A stretch of 64,000 nucleotides of DNA, taken from contig NZ_MUKU01000009.1 in NCBI RefSeq assembly GCF_002081825.1, positions 62,001 through 126,000 on the forward strand. The letters are read 5' to 3'. The notes under the pieces are model-generated. The model made no database searches, was not told the DNA's origin, and saw only the letters and a list, made by a program, of their open reading frames with translations. This stretch comes from Chromobacterium haemolyticum. Lineage in GTDB: Bacteria > Pseudomonadota > Gammaproteobacteria > Burkholderiales > Chromobacteriaceae. The position numbers and the translations under genes are program-made. Below are positions 43,244 to 52,246 of the stretch, one piece after another. Numbering within the stretch: position 1 is the first letter of the stretch; every line of letters starts with the position of its first letter.

Positions 43244-44933
43244 TTTTCTGCACCCATTGTTTGACGACTTCGGCGACGCGTTCCGGTTCTTTGGCGGCCA
43301 GGCCCTTCAGGTGGTCTACCAGCACATCGACGCTGGAGCCAGCCGGCGGCAGATCGTAGTTTTCCAGCAGCGGCACCACCGGGCTGGCGCCGGCGCCGGC
43401 CGCGGCGGCCAAGGCCGCCGGTTGCGGCGCGGAGGACAGCTGAGCCTGGCGCGCGGCGCGCAGGTCGGCGCCGTCCATCAGCGGATCGGGTTTCAGTTCC
43501 AGCGCTTCCGGCTGCTGATATTCGCGCAGTTGGCGGTCGGTCAGCTGGCGCAGCATCTTCAGCAGCGGACGCGCCAGCAACAGGTAGGCCAGCAGCAGGC
43601 CGAAGGCGTAGACGGCCCAGCGCGCGGCTTCGAACCAGGTGTCTTGCTGCATCCAGATCGGCTCCGGCTCGGACAGCGCGGAGAAGTTGAGCGTGGACAC
43701 CGCCAGGGTGTCGCCGCGCTCGGCGTGGATGCCCAGGCCGTTGCGCAGCACCTTGTCCACATTGGCCAGTTCAGCCGGCTTCCAGCCGCCCTTGGCCGGC
43801 GCGGCGGCCTGGTTCAGCACCACGGCCACGCTCAGGCGGCGCAGCGTGCCGCGCGCCTTCTTGATCTGGGTGACGCTGCGGTCGTAAGCGTATTGGCGGG
43901 TGACGGCGTTCTTGCTGTTGCCGGCTTTTTCCGAGGCGGAACCGGAGGCGTCGGTGTTGACCGGGCGGTTGCTCAGCGAACCGGGCACGCCCAAAGCCAT
44001 TTTCTCGGTGGAGGTTTCCTCGCGGGAGGCCTCGTTGGTGACTTTGGGCGCTTCGCCGTATTTCTCGCGGGTTTCCTCCACGCGGTCGTTGTCCACGTCG
44101 GCGGTGACGCTCACCTTGAAATTGTCCTTGCCCAGCACCGGGGTCAGCAGGTCGCGGACGTTTTGCAGCGCTTCCTCGCGGAAGCGGCGCGCGGCGTCGC
44201 TCTCATTGCCGCCCAGCATACCGTCGTCGCTCAAGTCCACGCGGGAGGACAGCAGATTGCCGGCCTGGTCCACCAGGGTGACCTGGGACGGCGACAGCGT
44301 GGACACGCTGCCGGCCACCAGCTTGATCACCGCGGCCACTTGTTCGTTGTTCAGTTGCTGACCGGGCTTAAGGGTCACCACCACCGAGGCGGAGCCCTTG
44401 TCGTTGGCCGCGCCGACGAAGGACGTGGCGCGCGGCAGCGACAGATGCACGCGCGCGGCGGACACCGGCTCCAGCGCCAGAATGCTTTGCACCAGCTCGC
44501 CTTCCAGGCCGCGGCGGAAACGCACGTCCTGCACGAACTGGCTAACGCCCAGCGGGTCGTTCTTGTCCAACAGCTCCAGGCCGGACGGCAGCTGCGCCAC
44601 CACGCCCTTGGCCGCCAGCTGCATGCGCACGCGGCCCAGCTGGCTGTCCGGCACCAGCACCTGGCCGGTTTGCGGATGGAGGCGATAGGGGATTTTTTCG
44701 GCGTCCAGCACCGCCATCATGTCGGCGGCCACCACTTTTTCCTGGGCGCCGAACACCGGCTTGTAGCTGGCGTCGTCGCGCCACAGCCACAGGCTGATCA
44801 TCACGGTGACACCTATGGCCAGCGCGACGATGGGAAGCGCCAGGCGCAGGGAATGTCCGGAAACGGGCCAAGGGCCGCCCAGACGGGTTTGCACGGCCGC
44901 GACGCCGCTGCGAAAACGATTCAACACGGGCAT
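43227..44933 (-). CDS. fliF: Flagellar MS-ring protein FliF
   Basis: The 568-residue product has an N-terminal TM (LALPIVALAIGVTVMISLWL), ring-building domains typified by GQVLVPDSQLGRVRMQLAAKG, FVQDVRFRRGLEGELVQSI and ARVHLSLPRATSFVG, a second TM (WAVYAFGLLLAYLLLARPLL) and a cytoplasmic C-terminal tail for FliG. This is the MS-ring of the basal body. It lies 12 bp after fliE. Confidence 0.94.
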   Translation of the reverse strand: MPVLNRFRSGVAAVQTRLGGPWPVSGHSLRLALPIVALAIGVTVMISLWLWRDDASYKPVFGAQEKVVAADMMAVLDAEKIPYRLHPQTGQVLVPDSQLGRVRMQLAAKGVVAQLPSGLELLDKNDPLGVSQFVQDVRFRRGLEGELVQSILALEPVSAARVHLSLPRATSFVGAANDKGSASVVVTLKPGQQLNNEQVAAVIKLVAGSVSTLSPSQVTLVDQAGNLLSSRVDLSDDGMLGGNESDAARRFREEALQNVRDLLTPVLGKDNFKVSVTADVDNDRVEETREKYGEAPKVTNEASREETSTEKMALGVPGSLSNRPVNTDASGSASEKAGNSKNAVTRQYAYDRSVTQIKKARGTLRRLSVAVVLNQAAAPAKGGWKPAELANVDKVLRNGLGIHAERGDTLAVSTLNFSALSEPEPIWMQQDTWFEAARWAVYAFGLLLAYLLLARPLLKMLRQLTDRQLREYQQPEALELKPDPLMDGADLRAARQAQLSSAPQPAALAAAAGAGASPVVPLLENYDLPPAGSSVDVLVDHLKGLAAKEPERVAEVVKQWVQKNGRNQ

Positions 44934-44945
44934 GGTCCTCGCGGC

Positions 44946-45287
44946 TTACAGCTGCATCTTGATCAAGTCGTCCACGGCGCCCACCACCTTATTGCGCACT
45001 TGCATCAGCATGGAGAACGACAGGCTGGCTTCCTGGCTCATCAGCATGGCGCCGACCAGGTCGTCGCTTTTGCCGCTGTCCACGTCGACCATTTTTTCGG
45101 AAGCCGCGCGGTTCTGCGCGTCCACATCGCGGATGGCCGCGCCCATGGCGTCGGTGAAGCTGGCTGTGGTGGCCGGCTCTTCGCTGTGCTGCGGCGGCGC
45201 AATCGGCGCGCTGCGCGCCATCCCGGCCATTTCGCCGAGCATCTGCTTGCGGTCGGCATGAATCATCAAACCCAGGTTGGTCGCCAT
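44946..45287 (-). CDS. fliE: Flagellar hook-basal body protein FliE
   Basis: The 113-residue product has the FliE C-terminal pattern DVDSGKSDDLVGAMLMSQEA, SLSFSMLMQVRNKVVGAVDD, joining the MS-ring to the rod. AAGGA lies 6 bp before the ATG at 45287 (MATNLGLMIHAD); the longer frame has no ribosome-binding site. It heads the minus-strand fliEFGHIJ run. Confidence 0.88.
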   Translation of the reverse strand: MATNLGLMIHADRKQMLGEMAGMARSAPIAPPQHSEEPATTASFTDAMGAAIRDVDAQNRAASEKMVDVDSGKSDDLVGAMLMSQEASLSFSMLMQVRNKVVGAVDDLIKMQL

Positions 45288-45759
45288 CGGAAATCCTTGT
45301 CGGGCGGAGCCCGTTATTATTGAGTGGCCAATCAAGGCCGGTTTCACGTCTGCGGCCCGCCACCCTGCGGCGGCGAGCGTATCGAAGCGGCAGCCCCGAG
45401 ATGAGGACTTGTAACCATGCCATCATCCTGACGCCAGGATACGAGCGGCGATTTTAAACTTTATGCTTAAACCAACAGCCGTGAATTTTCACAAAGTGTG
45501 ACGTGAATTTTCCCCCTTTACCCAGCGGCGGCAGCCAGTAAGATGCACACTCCATAAGGTTTAGCCTGCCGTTTGCCTCCGCCCGCGAGCCGCGAATTTA
45601 GTACCTTCTAGTACAGTTCGCATCCAGCGCCGCAGAGGGCGGGCCGGCCTTGATGAACACCAGGCCGCCGCGGTTTAAGCGCCGCGCCCCTTCCGTCGCC
45701 CGCGCGCGCCGGCCGGGCGCGCCGGCGGCGCCAAGTCCACGCCTTCACCGAGAATCGAG
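45288..45759. promoter_or_regulatory. Divergent promoter region between fliE and fliM
   Basis: This 472-bp region must drive the two halves of the locus. The centre (about 45440-45520) is AT-rich. I looked for sigma-54 (GG-N10-GC) and sigma-28 sites; a weak TGGCATGGTTAC occurs on the minus strand near 45416 but lacks the GC at -12. The part 45590-45720 is GC-rich with no credible gene. No promoter is called with confidence. Confidence 0.4.
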
Positions 45760-46626
45760 ATGCCAAGAGCCAGAATCATTTCGCAGCATGACGGCGCCCA
45801 ATTGCCGGCTCTCGACCTGCGCACGCTGGGACGACCGTTCCATCTGCTGCCTGTCTTCGGCAAAGCCCTGCAAGAAGAGCTGGCGGATTTCCTGCAGCAA
45901 GAACTGAACCGCCGCTACCACGCGCGTTTCCACATCCGGGCCTTGGAACAGACGCAGCCGGCCGCCGACGAGCGCCGCTGGCTGTGGCACGCGCTGGACG
46001 GCTGCCAGCTGGGCAGTCATATCGAACGGCCGCTGTTGCTGCGCTTGCTGGATTACCGCTTCGGCGCGCCGGCGACGCAGCCGGACGCCGGCGCCGGCGC
46101 ACCGGCGGAAACCGAGACCGAGCGCCGCTTGGCGCGCAGCCTGGCGGAGCGCTTGCTGCCCCGGCTATTGCAATGCGTGTTGCGCTTGGACCGCCAGGCC
46201 GGCGGCCTGCCGCCCGGCCCGGCCGACTGCGCGCTGCTGCCCTTCGTGCCGCCCGGCACCGGCGTCTGGGAGATCCGCCTGGACATCGGCGACGGCGATC
46301 ACGCGGTCGGCGCGCTGCGCCTGCAATTGGACGCCGCCTGCTTCGAACGCCTGCTGAAAAACCTGTCCGGCCGCCGCGACAGCGCCGACGCCCAGGCCGC
46401 GCCGGCAGAGACCTTCCGCGACCGGCTGCGGGTGCGGTTGCAGGCGCGCTTGCTGGACCGCGAAATGGCGCTGGGCGACATCATGGACCTGCGCCCCGGC
46501 AGCGTGCTGCCGGTGAAGCTGCACGCCAGGAGCGAAGTGATGGTCGGCGCTTCGCGGCTGTTCGACGCCGAAGTGGCCGAACAGCACGGCAAGCTGTGCC
46601 TGACCGCTTTTGTCGTCAGCGAATAA
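45760..46626 (+). CDS. fliM: Flagellar motor switch protein FliM (second system)
   Basis: The 288-residue product is shorter than primary FliM and lacks the N-terminal CheY-binding peptide (LSQxEIDALL). It starts directly with MPRARIISQHDGAQLPALDL. The CheC-like middle domain and C-terminal FliN-like domain (MALGDIMDLRPGSVLPVKL) are present. Loss of the CheY peptide suggests that this motor may not switch direction in the usual CheY-dependent way, as reported for some lateral flagella. It is the first gene of the plus-strand half. Confidence 0.85.
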   Translation: MPRARIISQHDGAQLPALDLRTLGRPFHLLPVFGKALQEELADFLQQELNRRYHARFHIRALEQTQPAADERRWLWHALDGCQLGSHIERPLLLRLLDYRFGAPATQPDAGAGAPAETETERRLARSLAERLLPRLLQCVLRLDRQAGGLPPGPADCALLPFVPPGTGVWEIRLDIGDGDHAVGALRLQLDAACFERLLKNLSGRRDSADAQAAPAETFRDRLRVRLQARLLDREMALGDIMDLRPGSVLPVKLHARSEVMVGASRLFDAEVAEQHGKLCLTAFVVSE

Positions 46627-46651
46627 CTCTACACACACAGAACAAGCAAGG

Positions 46652-47020
46652 ATGAGCATGGACTTGAACGACGATTTCGATCTGGGCGGCGTGCTGGACG
46701 GCCTGGACGGGCAAAACGACGCGGACGCCAAGCCGGCTGACGACGCCGCGGCGCGGCGGCCGCAACGCGACATGACCCAGTTCCTGCGCAAGATCCCGGT
46801 CCGGCTGACGCTGGAAGTGGGCGGCGCCGACATCTCGCTGGCCGATCTGGTCAATATCGAGAACGGTTCGGTGGTGGAGTTGGACAAGCTGGCCGGCGAA
46901 CCGCTGGACATCAAGGTCAACGGTACGGTGATCGGCCGCGGCGAGGTGGTGGTGGCCGGCGAGAACTACGGCCTGCGGGTGGTGGAGCTGAACGATCTGG
47001 AACTGGACAGCCTGACCTGA
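46652..47020 (+). CDS. fliN: Flagellar motor switch protein FliN
   Basis: The product is 122 residues. An acidic N-terminus (MSMDLNDDFDLGG) is followed by the SpoA/FliN domain: FLRKIPVRLTLEVGGADISL, DLVNIENGSVVELDKLAGEP, LDIKVNGTVIGRGEVVVAGE. It forms the lower C-ring and binds FliH. AAGGA precedes the ATG at 46652. It overlaps the fliP start by one base (TGATG). Confidence 0.92.
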   Translation: MSMDLNDDFDLGGVLDGLDGQNDADAKPADDAAARRPQRDMTQFLRKIPVRLTLEVGGADISLADLVNIENGSVVELDKLAGEPLDIKVNGTVIGRGEVVVAGENYGLRVVELNDLELDSLT

Positions 47021-47916
47021 TGGAAGCCTTGAAGAAATTGAGGGACCTCGAAAAACCGTCGCGAGCGGTTCGAGAGCAAGGCGCACCGCGCGCAGCGACC
47101 GAGATAGTACAAACCGTACAGCGAGGGAGCGAGCACGGAGCAACGCCGCTATCGGACCGCGCAGCAGGTTTTTCGAGGTCCCTCCACCCCAGCCTGCTCG
47201 CTGCCGGGCTGTGGGCGCTGGCCGCCGCCTGTCAGGCAGAACCGCTGAAACTGCTGTCGGCCAACGCCGGCGGCACGCCGGTGGACTTCACCATCAAGAC
47301 CCAGATCCTGATCCTGATGACCCTGCTCGGGCTCTTGCCCGTGCTGGTGCTGATGATGACCAGCTTCACCCGCTTCATCATCGTGCTCTCGCTGCTGCGC
47401 CAGGCGCTAGGCCTGCAACAGGGCCTGCCCAACCGCATCGTCACCGGCGTGTCCTTGATCCTGACCCTGCTGGTGATGCGGCCGGTGGGGCTGGAGGTGT
47501 GGAACCAGGCCTTGCAGCCCTTCGATCAGGACAAGATCACCATGCAGCAGGCGCTGGAGATCGCGCAGAGGCCCATCAGCCGCTTCATGCTGGCGCAAAC
47601 CAGCAAAACCGCGCTGGCGCAGATCGCCAGGCTGTCCGGCGAGGAAAAGATCAGCAATCCGCAGGACCACGCCTTCGCGGTCAAGCTCGCGGCCTTCGTG
47701 CTGTCGGAATTGAAAACCGCGTTCCAGATCGGCTGCATGCTGTTCATCCCCTTCCTGGTGATAGACCTGGTGGTGTCCAGCGTGCTGATGGCGATGGGCA
47801 TGATGATGCTGTCGCCGCTGGTGATTTCGCTGCCGCTCAAGCTGCTGCTGTTCGTGCTGGTGGACGGCTGGTCGCTGACGGTGAACACCCTGGTCACCTC
47901 GATACAGGCTTATTGA
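47020..47916 (+). CDS. fliP: Flagellar export gate protein FliP with a repeat-derived N-terminal insert
   Basis: The 298-residue product includes a normal FliP: a hydrophobic signal-like segment (LLAAGLWALAAACQA), then four TM helices with ILILMTLLGLLPVLVLMMTS, FTRFIIVLSLLRQALG, FQIGCMLFIPFLVIDLVVSS and MGMMMLSPLVISLPLKLLL. The first seven residues MEALKKL are followed by about 48 residues encoded by a 145-bp inverted-repeat element (RDLEKPSRAVREQGAPRAAT and so on). Frame is kept. No in-frame start exists downstream of the element before the signal segment, so the insert is probably translated and displaces the signal sequence from the N-terminus. Confidence 0.85.
   Translation: MEALKKLRDLEKPSRAVREQGAPRAATEIVQTVQRGSEHGATPLSDRAAGFSRSLHPSLLAAGLWALAAACQAEPLKLLSANAGGTPVDFTIKTQILILMTLLGLLPVLVLMMTSFTRFIIVLSLLRQALGLQQGLPNRIVTGVSLILTLLVMRPVGLEVWNQALQPFDQDKITMQQALEIAQRPISRFMLAQTSKTALAQIARLSGEEKISNPQDHAFAVKLAAFVLSELKTAFQIGCMLFIPFLVIDLVVSSVLMAMGMMMLSPLVISLPLKLLLFVLVDGWSLTVNTLVTSIQAY
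47040..47184. mobile_element. MITE-like element inside fliP, second subfamily
   Basis: GAGGGACCTCGAAAAACC (47040-47057) and GGTTTTTCGAGGTCCCTC (47167-47184) are perfect 18-bp inverted repeats. The interior keeps the layout of the other family: CGCGAGC...GAGAGCAAGGCG in the left arm, a GTACAAACCGTAC core and CGCCGCTATCGGACCGCGCA in the right arm (compare CGCCGTATCGCCGCAGCGCA). No clear target duplication. Length 145 bp. Confidence 0.85.
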
Positions 47917-47941
47917 GCGCGCTTTTGAGAATGGACTTGCC

Positions 47942-48214
47942 ATGCTGACTCCCGACATCGCCGTCGACATCGTCAACGACAGCCTGCGCGTCGTCGTCAC
48001 CCTGGTGGTGCTGCTGATCCTGCCCAGCCTGATCGTCGGCGTCATCGTCAGCCTGATTCAGGCCGCCACCCAGATCAACGAACAGACGCTGTCCTTCCTG
48101 CCGCGGCTGCTGGTGACCCTGCTGACCATCGCCATCGCCGGCCACTGGATCACCGGCTTCCTGATGGATTTCTGCGTGGCGATGTTCCAGCGCGCCGCCA
48201 GTTTGGTCGGATAG
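47942..48214 (+). CDS. fliQ: Flagellar export gate protein FliQ
   Basis: The 90-residue product has two TM helices (VVVTLVVLLILPSLIVGVIV; LPRLLVTLLTIAIAGHWITG) and the conserved LIQAATQINEQTLSFLPR loop. It assembles with FliP and FliR in the export core. It lies 25 bp after fliP and 2 bp before fliR. Confidence 0.94.
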   Translation: MLTPDIAVDIVNDSLRVVVTLVVLLILPSLIVGVIVSLIQAATQINEQTLSFLPRLLVTLLTIAIAGHWITGFLMDFCVAMFQRAASLVG

Positions 48215-48216
48215 CC

Positions 48217-48996
48217 GTGACCGGCCTCTACGCCCAACTGCTGGACTTGATCCCGGCCTTCTGGTGGCCGTTTTGCCGGCTGATGGCCGCCTTCAGCGTC
48301 GCGCCCTTCATCGGCGAGGGCATGGTGCCGGTGCGGGTGCGCATCGGCCTGGCGCTGGCGCTGTCCGCCGCCACGCTGCCGGCCACCCTGCCGCTGCCCA
48401 AGCTGGACCTGTTCTCGCTGGCCGGCGTCGCCGCCAGCATCGAGCAGGCGGTGATTGGCCTCGTCTTCGGCCTCGCCTTCCAACTGGTGCTGGCGGTGCT
48501 GGCCGTGCTCGGCTTCCTGGTGTCCTCGCAGATGGCGCTGTCCATGGCGGTGATGAACGACCCCGGCAACGGCAACTCCTCCGACGTGGTGTCCAGCCTG
48601 CTCTACCTGCTGGGCGCCATGATCTTCTTCGCGCTGGACGGCCATTTGCTGCTGATCCAGGTGGTTTACGCCAGCTTCCAGGCCTGGCCGGTGGGCGGCG
48701 GCGTGCCGGCCGCCTCGCTGTCCATGCTGGCCGGCGGCGTGGCCTGGGTGCTGTCCGCCGCCATGCTGTTGGCGCTGCCGGCGGTGTTCGCCACCTTCGT
48801 GGTGCAGGCCGGCGTGGGCATGATCAACCGGGTGGCGCCGTCGCTGAACCTGTTCTCGCTGGGCTTCCCTCTGATTACTCTGTTCGGCCTGGGCACGCTG
48901 GGCCTGGTGGCGCGCTTCATCCCGCAGCAATACCTGAACCTGAACGAACAGATGCTGCGCCTGCTGGGCGGCATGCTGAGAGCCGGCCATGGCTGA
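48217..48996 (+). CDS. fliR: Flagellar export gate protein FliR
   Basis: The 259-residue, about six-TM protein has FliR segments FSVAPFIGEGMVPVRVRIGL, GLVFGLAFQLVLAVLAVLGF and INRVAPSLNLFSLGFPLITL. The start is GTG at 48217, directly behind fliQ. It overlaps flhB by 8 bp. Confidence 0.92.
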   Translation: MTGLYAQLLDLIPAFWWPFCRLMAAFSVAPFIGEGMVPVRVRIGLALALSAATLPATLPLPKLDLFSLAGVAASIEQAVIGLVFGLAFQLVLAVLAVLGFLVSSQMALSMAVMNDPGNGNSSDVVSSLLYLLGAMIFFALDGHLLLIQVVYASFQAWPVGGGVPAASLSMLAGGVAWVLSAAMLLALPAVFATFVVQAGVGMINRVAPSLNLFSLGFPLITLFGLGTLGLVARFIPQQYLNLNEQMLRLLGGMLRAGHG

Positions 48997-50131
48997 GGGG
49001 CGCGGCGGCGATAAAACCGAAAAGGCCACACCGCACAAGCTGCGGCAGGCGCGCCAGCAAGGCCAGGTGCCGCGCTCGCGCGATCTGGCCGCCGCGCTGG
49101 GCCTGCTGCTGGCGCTGAAACTGGCTTTCTGGCTGATGCCGCAGTGGCTGGATGAGTTCCGCCAACTGTTCGCGCTGGCCTTCGCCCCGCTCTCCGGTAA
49201 CGGCGCGCTGGACAACAGCTGGTCCAAGCTGTTTGCCGGCACCTTGTTGCTGCTGGTCAAGATGGTGCTGCCGCTGGCGGTGATTCCACTGTGCATGATC
49301 GTGGTTTCGCTCTACCCCGGCGGCTGGGTCTTCAGCTTCAACCATCTGCAACCCAAGCTGGAGCGCTTCAACCCGCTGGCCCACTTCGGCCGCATCGCCT
49401 CGGCGCGGCACGCCAGCGAAATCGGCAAATCCATCGCCAAGGCGCTGTTGCTGGGCTGGGTGCTGTACCGGCTGAGCCAGAGCGCGCTGGAGGATTTCTT
49501 CGCCTTGCAGGGCGCGCCCTTCGCCACCGCGCTGGCCGGCAGCGCCGAGCTGCTGATCAACGCCCTGCTGACGCTGACCGCGGTCTTCATGCTGTTCGCG
49601 CTGATCGACCTGCCGCTGCAAATCCTGCTGTTCATGAAGCAGCAGAAAATGAGCAAGCAGGAGATCAAGGAAGAGTACAAAAGCACCGAGGGCCGGCCGG
49701 AGATCAAACAGCGCATTCGCCAAATCCAGATGCAGATGGCCCAGCGCGGCGTGCGCAAGGCCGTGCCCACCGCCGACGTGGTCATCGTCAACCCGGAGCA
49801 CTACGCGGTGGCGTTGAAATACGATGAGGAGCGCGCCGAAGCGCCCTTCATCATCGCCAAGGGCCTGGACGAGATGGCGCTCTACATCCGTCAGGTGGCC
49901 CAGGAGCATCAGGTGGACATCGTGCCGCTGCCGCCGCTGGCGCGCGCCGTCTACCACACCACCCAGGTCAACCAGCAAATTCCCGCGCCGCTGTACCGAG
50001 CGGTGGCGCAAGTCCTGACCTATGTCATGCAACTCAAGGCCTTCCGCAACGGATCGCGCCGCAGCCAGCCGCGGCTGCCGGACGATTTGCCGATCCCGCG
50101 CGACATGGCCGATCCCAGAACCGCACCATGA
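48989..50131 (+). CDS. flhB: Flagellar export switch protein FlhB
   Basis: The 380-residue product has the basic N-terminus GGDKTEKATPHKLRQARQQG, four TM helices and a cytoplasmic domain. The autocleavage site is NPEH (VVIVNPEHYAVALKY) instead of the common NPTH; the Asn-Pro and His needed for cleavage are kept. FlhB changes export specificity from hook to filament proteins, on signal from FliK. It overlaps flhA by 4 bp. Confidence 0.93.
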   Translation: MAEGRGGDKTEKATPHKLRQARQQGQVPRSRDLAAALGLLLALKLAFWLMPQWLDEFRQLFALAFAPLSGNGALDNSWSKLFAGTLLLLVKMVLPLAVIPLCMIVVSLYPGGWVFSFNHLQPKLERFNPLAHFGRIASARHASEIGKSIAKALLLGWVLYRLSQSALEDFFALQGAPFATALAGSAELLINALLTLTAVFMLFALIDLPLQILLFMKQQKMSKQEIKEEYKSTEGRPEIKQRIRQIQMQMAQRGVRKAVPTADVVIVNPEHYAVALKYDEERAEAPFIIAKGLDEMALYIRQVAQEHQVDIVPLPPLARAVYHTTQVNQQIPAPLYRAVAQVLTYVMQLKAFRNGSRRSQPRLPDDLPIPRDMADPRTAP

Positions 50132-52218
50132 ACGCTTTCACCCGACTGCTGGCCGACATCGGCCGCCACAAGATCGCCGCCCCGCTGTTTTTGCTGGCCA
50201 TACTGGCCATGGTGATGCTGCCGCTGCCGCCGATGGCGCTGGACATGCTGTTCACCTTCAACATCGTGCTAGCCATCATCGTCATCCTGGTCAGCGTCTC
50301 CGCCAAGCGGCCGCTGGACTTCTCCGCCTTCCCCACCATCATCCTGGCCACCACCCTGCTCAGGCTGTCGCTGAACGTGGCCTCCACCCGAGTGGTGCTG
50401 CTGCACGGCCATGAGGGCACTCACGCCGCCGGCCGGGTGATCGAGGCCTTCGGCCAGGTGGTGATAGGCGGCAATTTCGTTGTCGGCATGGTGGTGTTCG
50501 TCATCCTGATGATCATCAACTTCATGGTGGTGACCAAGGGCGCGGAACGGATCTCGGAAGTCTCCGCCCGCTTCACTCTGGACGCGCTGCCCGGCAAGCA
50601 GATGGCCATCGACGCCGACCTCAACGCCGGCCTGATCAACCAGGAGCAAGCACAGCAGCGCCGCCGCGACATCGCCACCGAGGCCGACTTCTACGGCGCG
50701 ATGGACGGCGCCTCCAAGTTCGTGCGCGGCGACGCCATCGCCGGCATCCTGATCCTGATCATCAATCTGTTCGGCGGCGTGGCCATCGGCGCGCTGATGC
50801 ACGGCCTGTCCGCCGGCGACGCCTTCCGCCAATACGCGCTGATGACCATAGGCGACGGCCTGGTGGCGCAGATCCCGGCACTGCTGCTGTCCTCCGCCGC
50901 CGCCATCATCGTCACCCGCATCAGCGACGACGGCGACATGCAGGAACAGGTGAGCAAGCAGATGCTGGCCTCCCCCACCGTGCTGATGAGCGCCGCCGGC
51001 ATGATGCTGGTGCTGGCCGCCATCCCCGGCATGCCCTGGCCCACCTTCCTCGGCTTCGCGCTGCTGCTGGGCTTCGTCGCCTGGCGGCTGCACCAACGAC
51101 AGCAAGTGCTGCCGAACCAGCCGGACCCGGCGCTGGCGAAAAGCGCGCTGGCCGGCGACGCCGACATCGAACTGGAATGGGGCGCCCTGCCCTATGTGGA
51201 CGCCCTGGGCGTCAACCTGGGCTACAAACTGGTGTCGCTGCTGGACAAGAGCCAGGGCGCGCCGCTGGCCAAGCGCGTGCGCGGCGTGCGCCAAAGCCTG
51301 AGCGAGAGCATGGGCGTGCTGATGCCGCAAGTGAATCTGCGCGACGATCTGCGCCTCAAGCCCTCGCAGTACGCCATCCTGCTCAGCGGCAACACCGTGG
51401 CCGAAGGCGAGGTCTACGCCGACCGGCTGATGGCCATCCCCTCGCCGGAACTGTACGGCGAAGTGGACGGCATGCCCGGCGTGGACCCGGCCTACGCCAT
51501 GCCGGTGACCTGGATTCTGCCGGACGACAAGAGCAAGGCGCTGGGCCTGGGCTACCAAGTCGTGGACTGCGCCAGCGTGGTGGCCACCCATCTGAATAAA
51601 GTGATGCGCGAGCATTTGTCCGAGTTGTTCCGCCACGACGACGTGGCCGCCATCAACGAACGGCTGTCCGCGCTGGCGCCCAAGCTCGCCTCCGCGCTGA
51701 ACCAGGCGCTGCCGGCGCCCTTGCAGCTCAAGGCCTACCGCCAACTGCTGACCGACAATGTGTCGCTGAAAGACATCGCCCCCATCGCCAACGCCCTGCT
51801 GGACGCCAGCGAAAGCAGCAAGGATCCCATCATGCTGGCGGCTGAAGTGCGTTGCGCGCTGAAGCGCCAGATCGTGCAGTCCATCCTGGGCCCGCGCGGC
51901 GAGATGAAGGCCTTCAACCTGTCCGCTGACCTGGAAAACCTGCTGCTGGGCGCTTTGAGCCAAGCGCAGCAAACCGGCAAGCCGCAGCTGGACAGCTTCC
52001 CCATCGACCCCAATGTGCTGCAGCAGCTGCAGGCCAATATGCCGGTGGTGCGCGACCAGATGAAGCAACTGGGCCACGCGCCCATCCTGCTGGTGATGCC
52101 GCAGATCCGCCCGCTGCTGGCGCGCTACGCGCGCTTGTTCGCGCCAGGCCTGCACGTGCTGTCCTACAACGAAGTGCCGGAGACCCGCGAAGTCAGCTTG
52201 ACCGGCACTCTGGGCTGA
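50128..52218 (+). CDS. flhA: Flagellar export protein FlhA
   Basis: The 696-residue product has about eight TM helices, the conserved FHIPEP-type cytoplasmic loop region (FVVTKGAERISEVSARFTLD, ALPGKQMAIDADLNAGLI) and a large C-terminal chaperone-docking domain (ILPDDKSKALGLGYQVVDCA). It is the last gene of the plus-strand flagellar set and the major export-gate component. Confidence 0.95.
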   Translation: MNAFTRLLADIGRHKIAAPLFLLAILAMVMLPLPPMALDMLFTFNIVLAIIVILVSVSAKRPLDFSAFPTIILATTLLRLSLNVASTRVVLLHGHEGTHAAGRVIEAFGQVVIGGNFVVGMVVFVILMIINFMVVTKGAERISEVSARFTLDALPGKQMAIDADLNAGLINQEQAQQRRRDIATEADFYGAMDGASKFVRGDAIAGILILIINLFGGVAIGALMHGLSAGDAFRQYALMTIGDGLVAQIPALLLSSAAAIIVTRISDDGDMQEQVSKQMLASPTVLMSAAGMMLVLAAIPGMPWPTFLGFALLLGFVAWRLHQRQQVLPNQPDPALAKSALAGDADIELEWGALPYVDALGVNLGYKLVSLLDKSQGAPLAKRVRGVRQSLSESMGVLMPQVNLRDDLRLKPSQYAILLSGNTVAEGEVYADRLMAIPSPELYGEVDGMPGVDPAYAMPVTWILPDDKSKALGLGYQVVDCASVVATHLNKVMREHLSELFRHDDVAAINERLSALAPKLASALNQALPAPLQLKAYRQLLTDNVSLKDIAPIANALLDASESSKDPIMLAAEVRCALKRQIVQSILGPRGEMKAFNLSADLENLLLGALSQAQQTGKPQLDSFPIDPNVLQQLQANMPVVRDQMKQLGHAPILLVMPQIRPLLARYARLFAPGLHVLSYNEVPETREVSLTGTLG

Positions 52219-52246
52219 TCCGCCGCCCCCAATCCCGCGGGGCGCC

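Noticed and set aside
43020-45323. 767-residue plus-strand frame opposite fliG-fliF-fliE
   Set aside because: It is antisense to three clear flagellar genes and His/Gln/Arg-rich in the manner of GC-rich shadow frames.
45400-45430. Sigma-54 promoter in front of fliE
   Set aside because: TGGCATGG has the GG element but the GC at the required 10-bp distance is missing.
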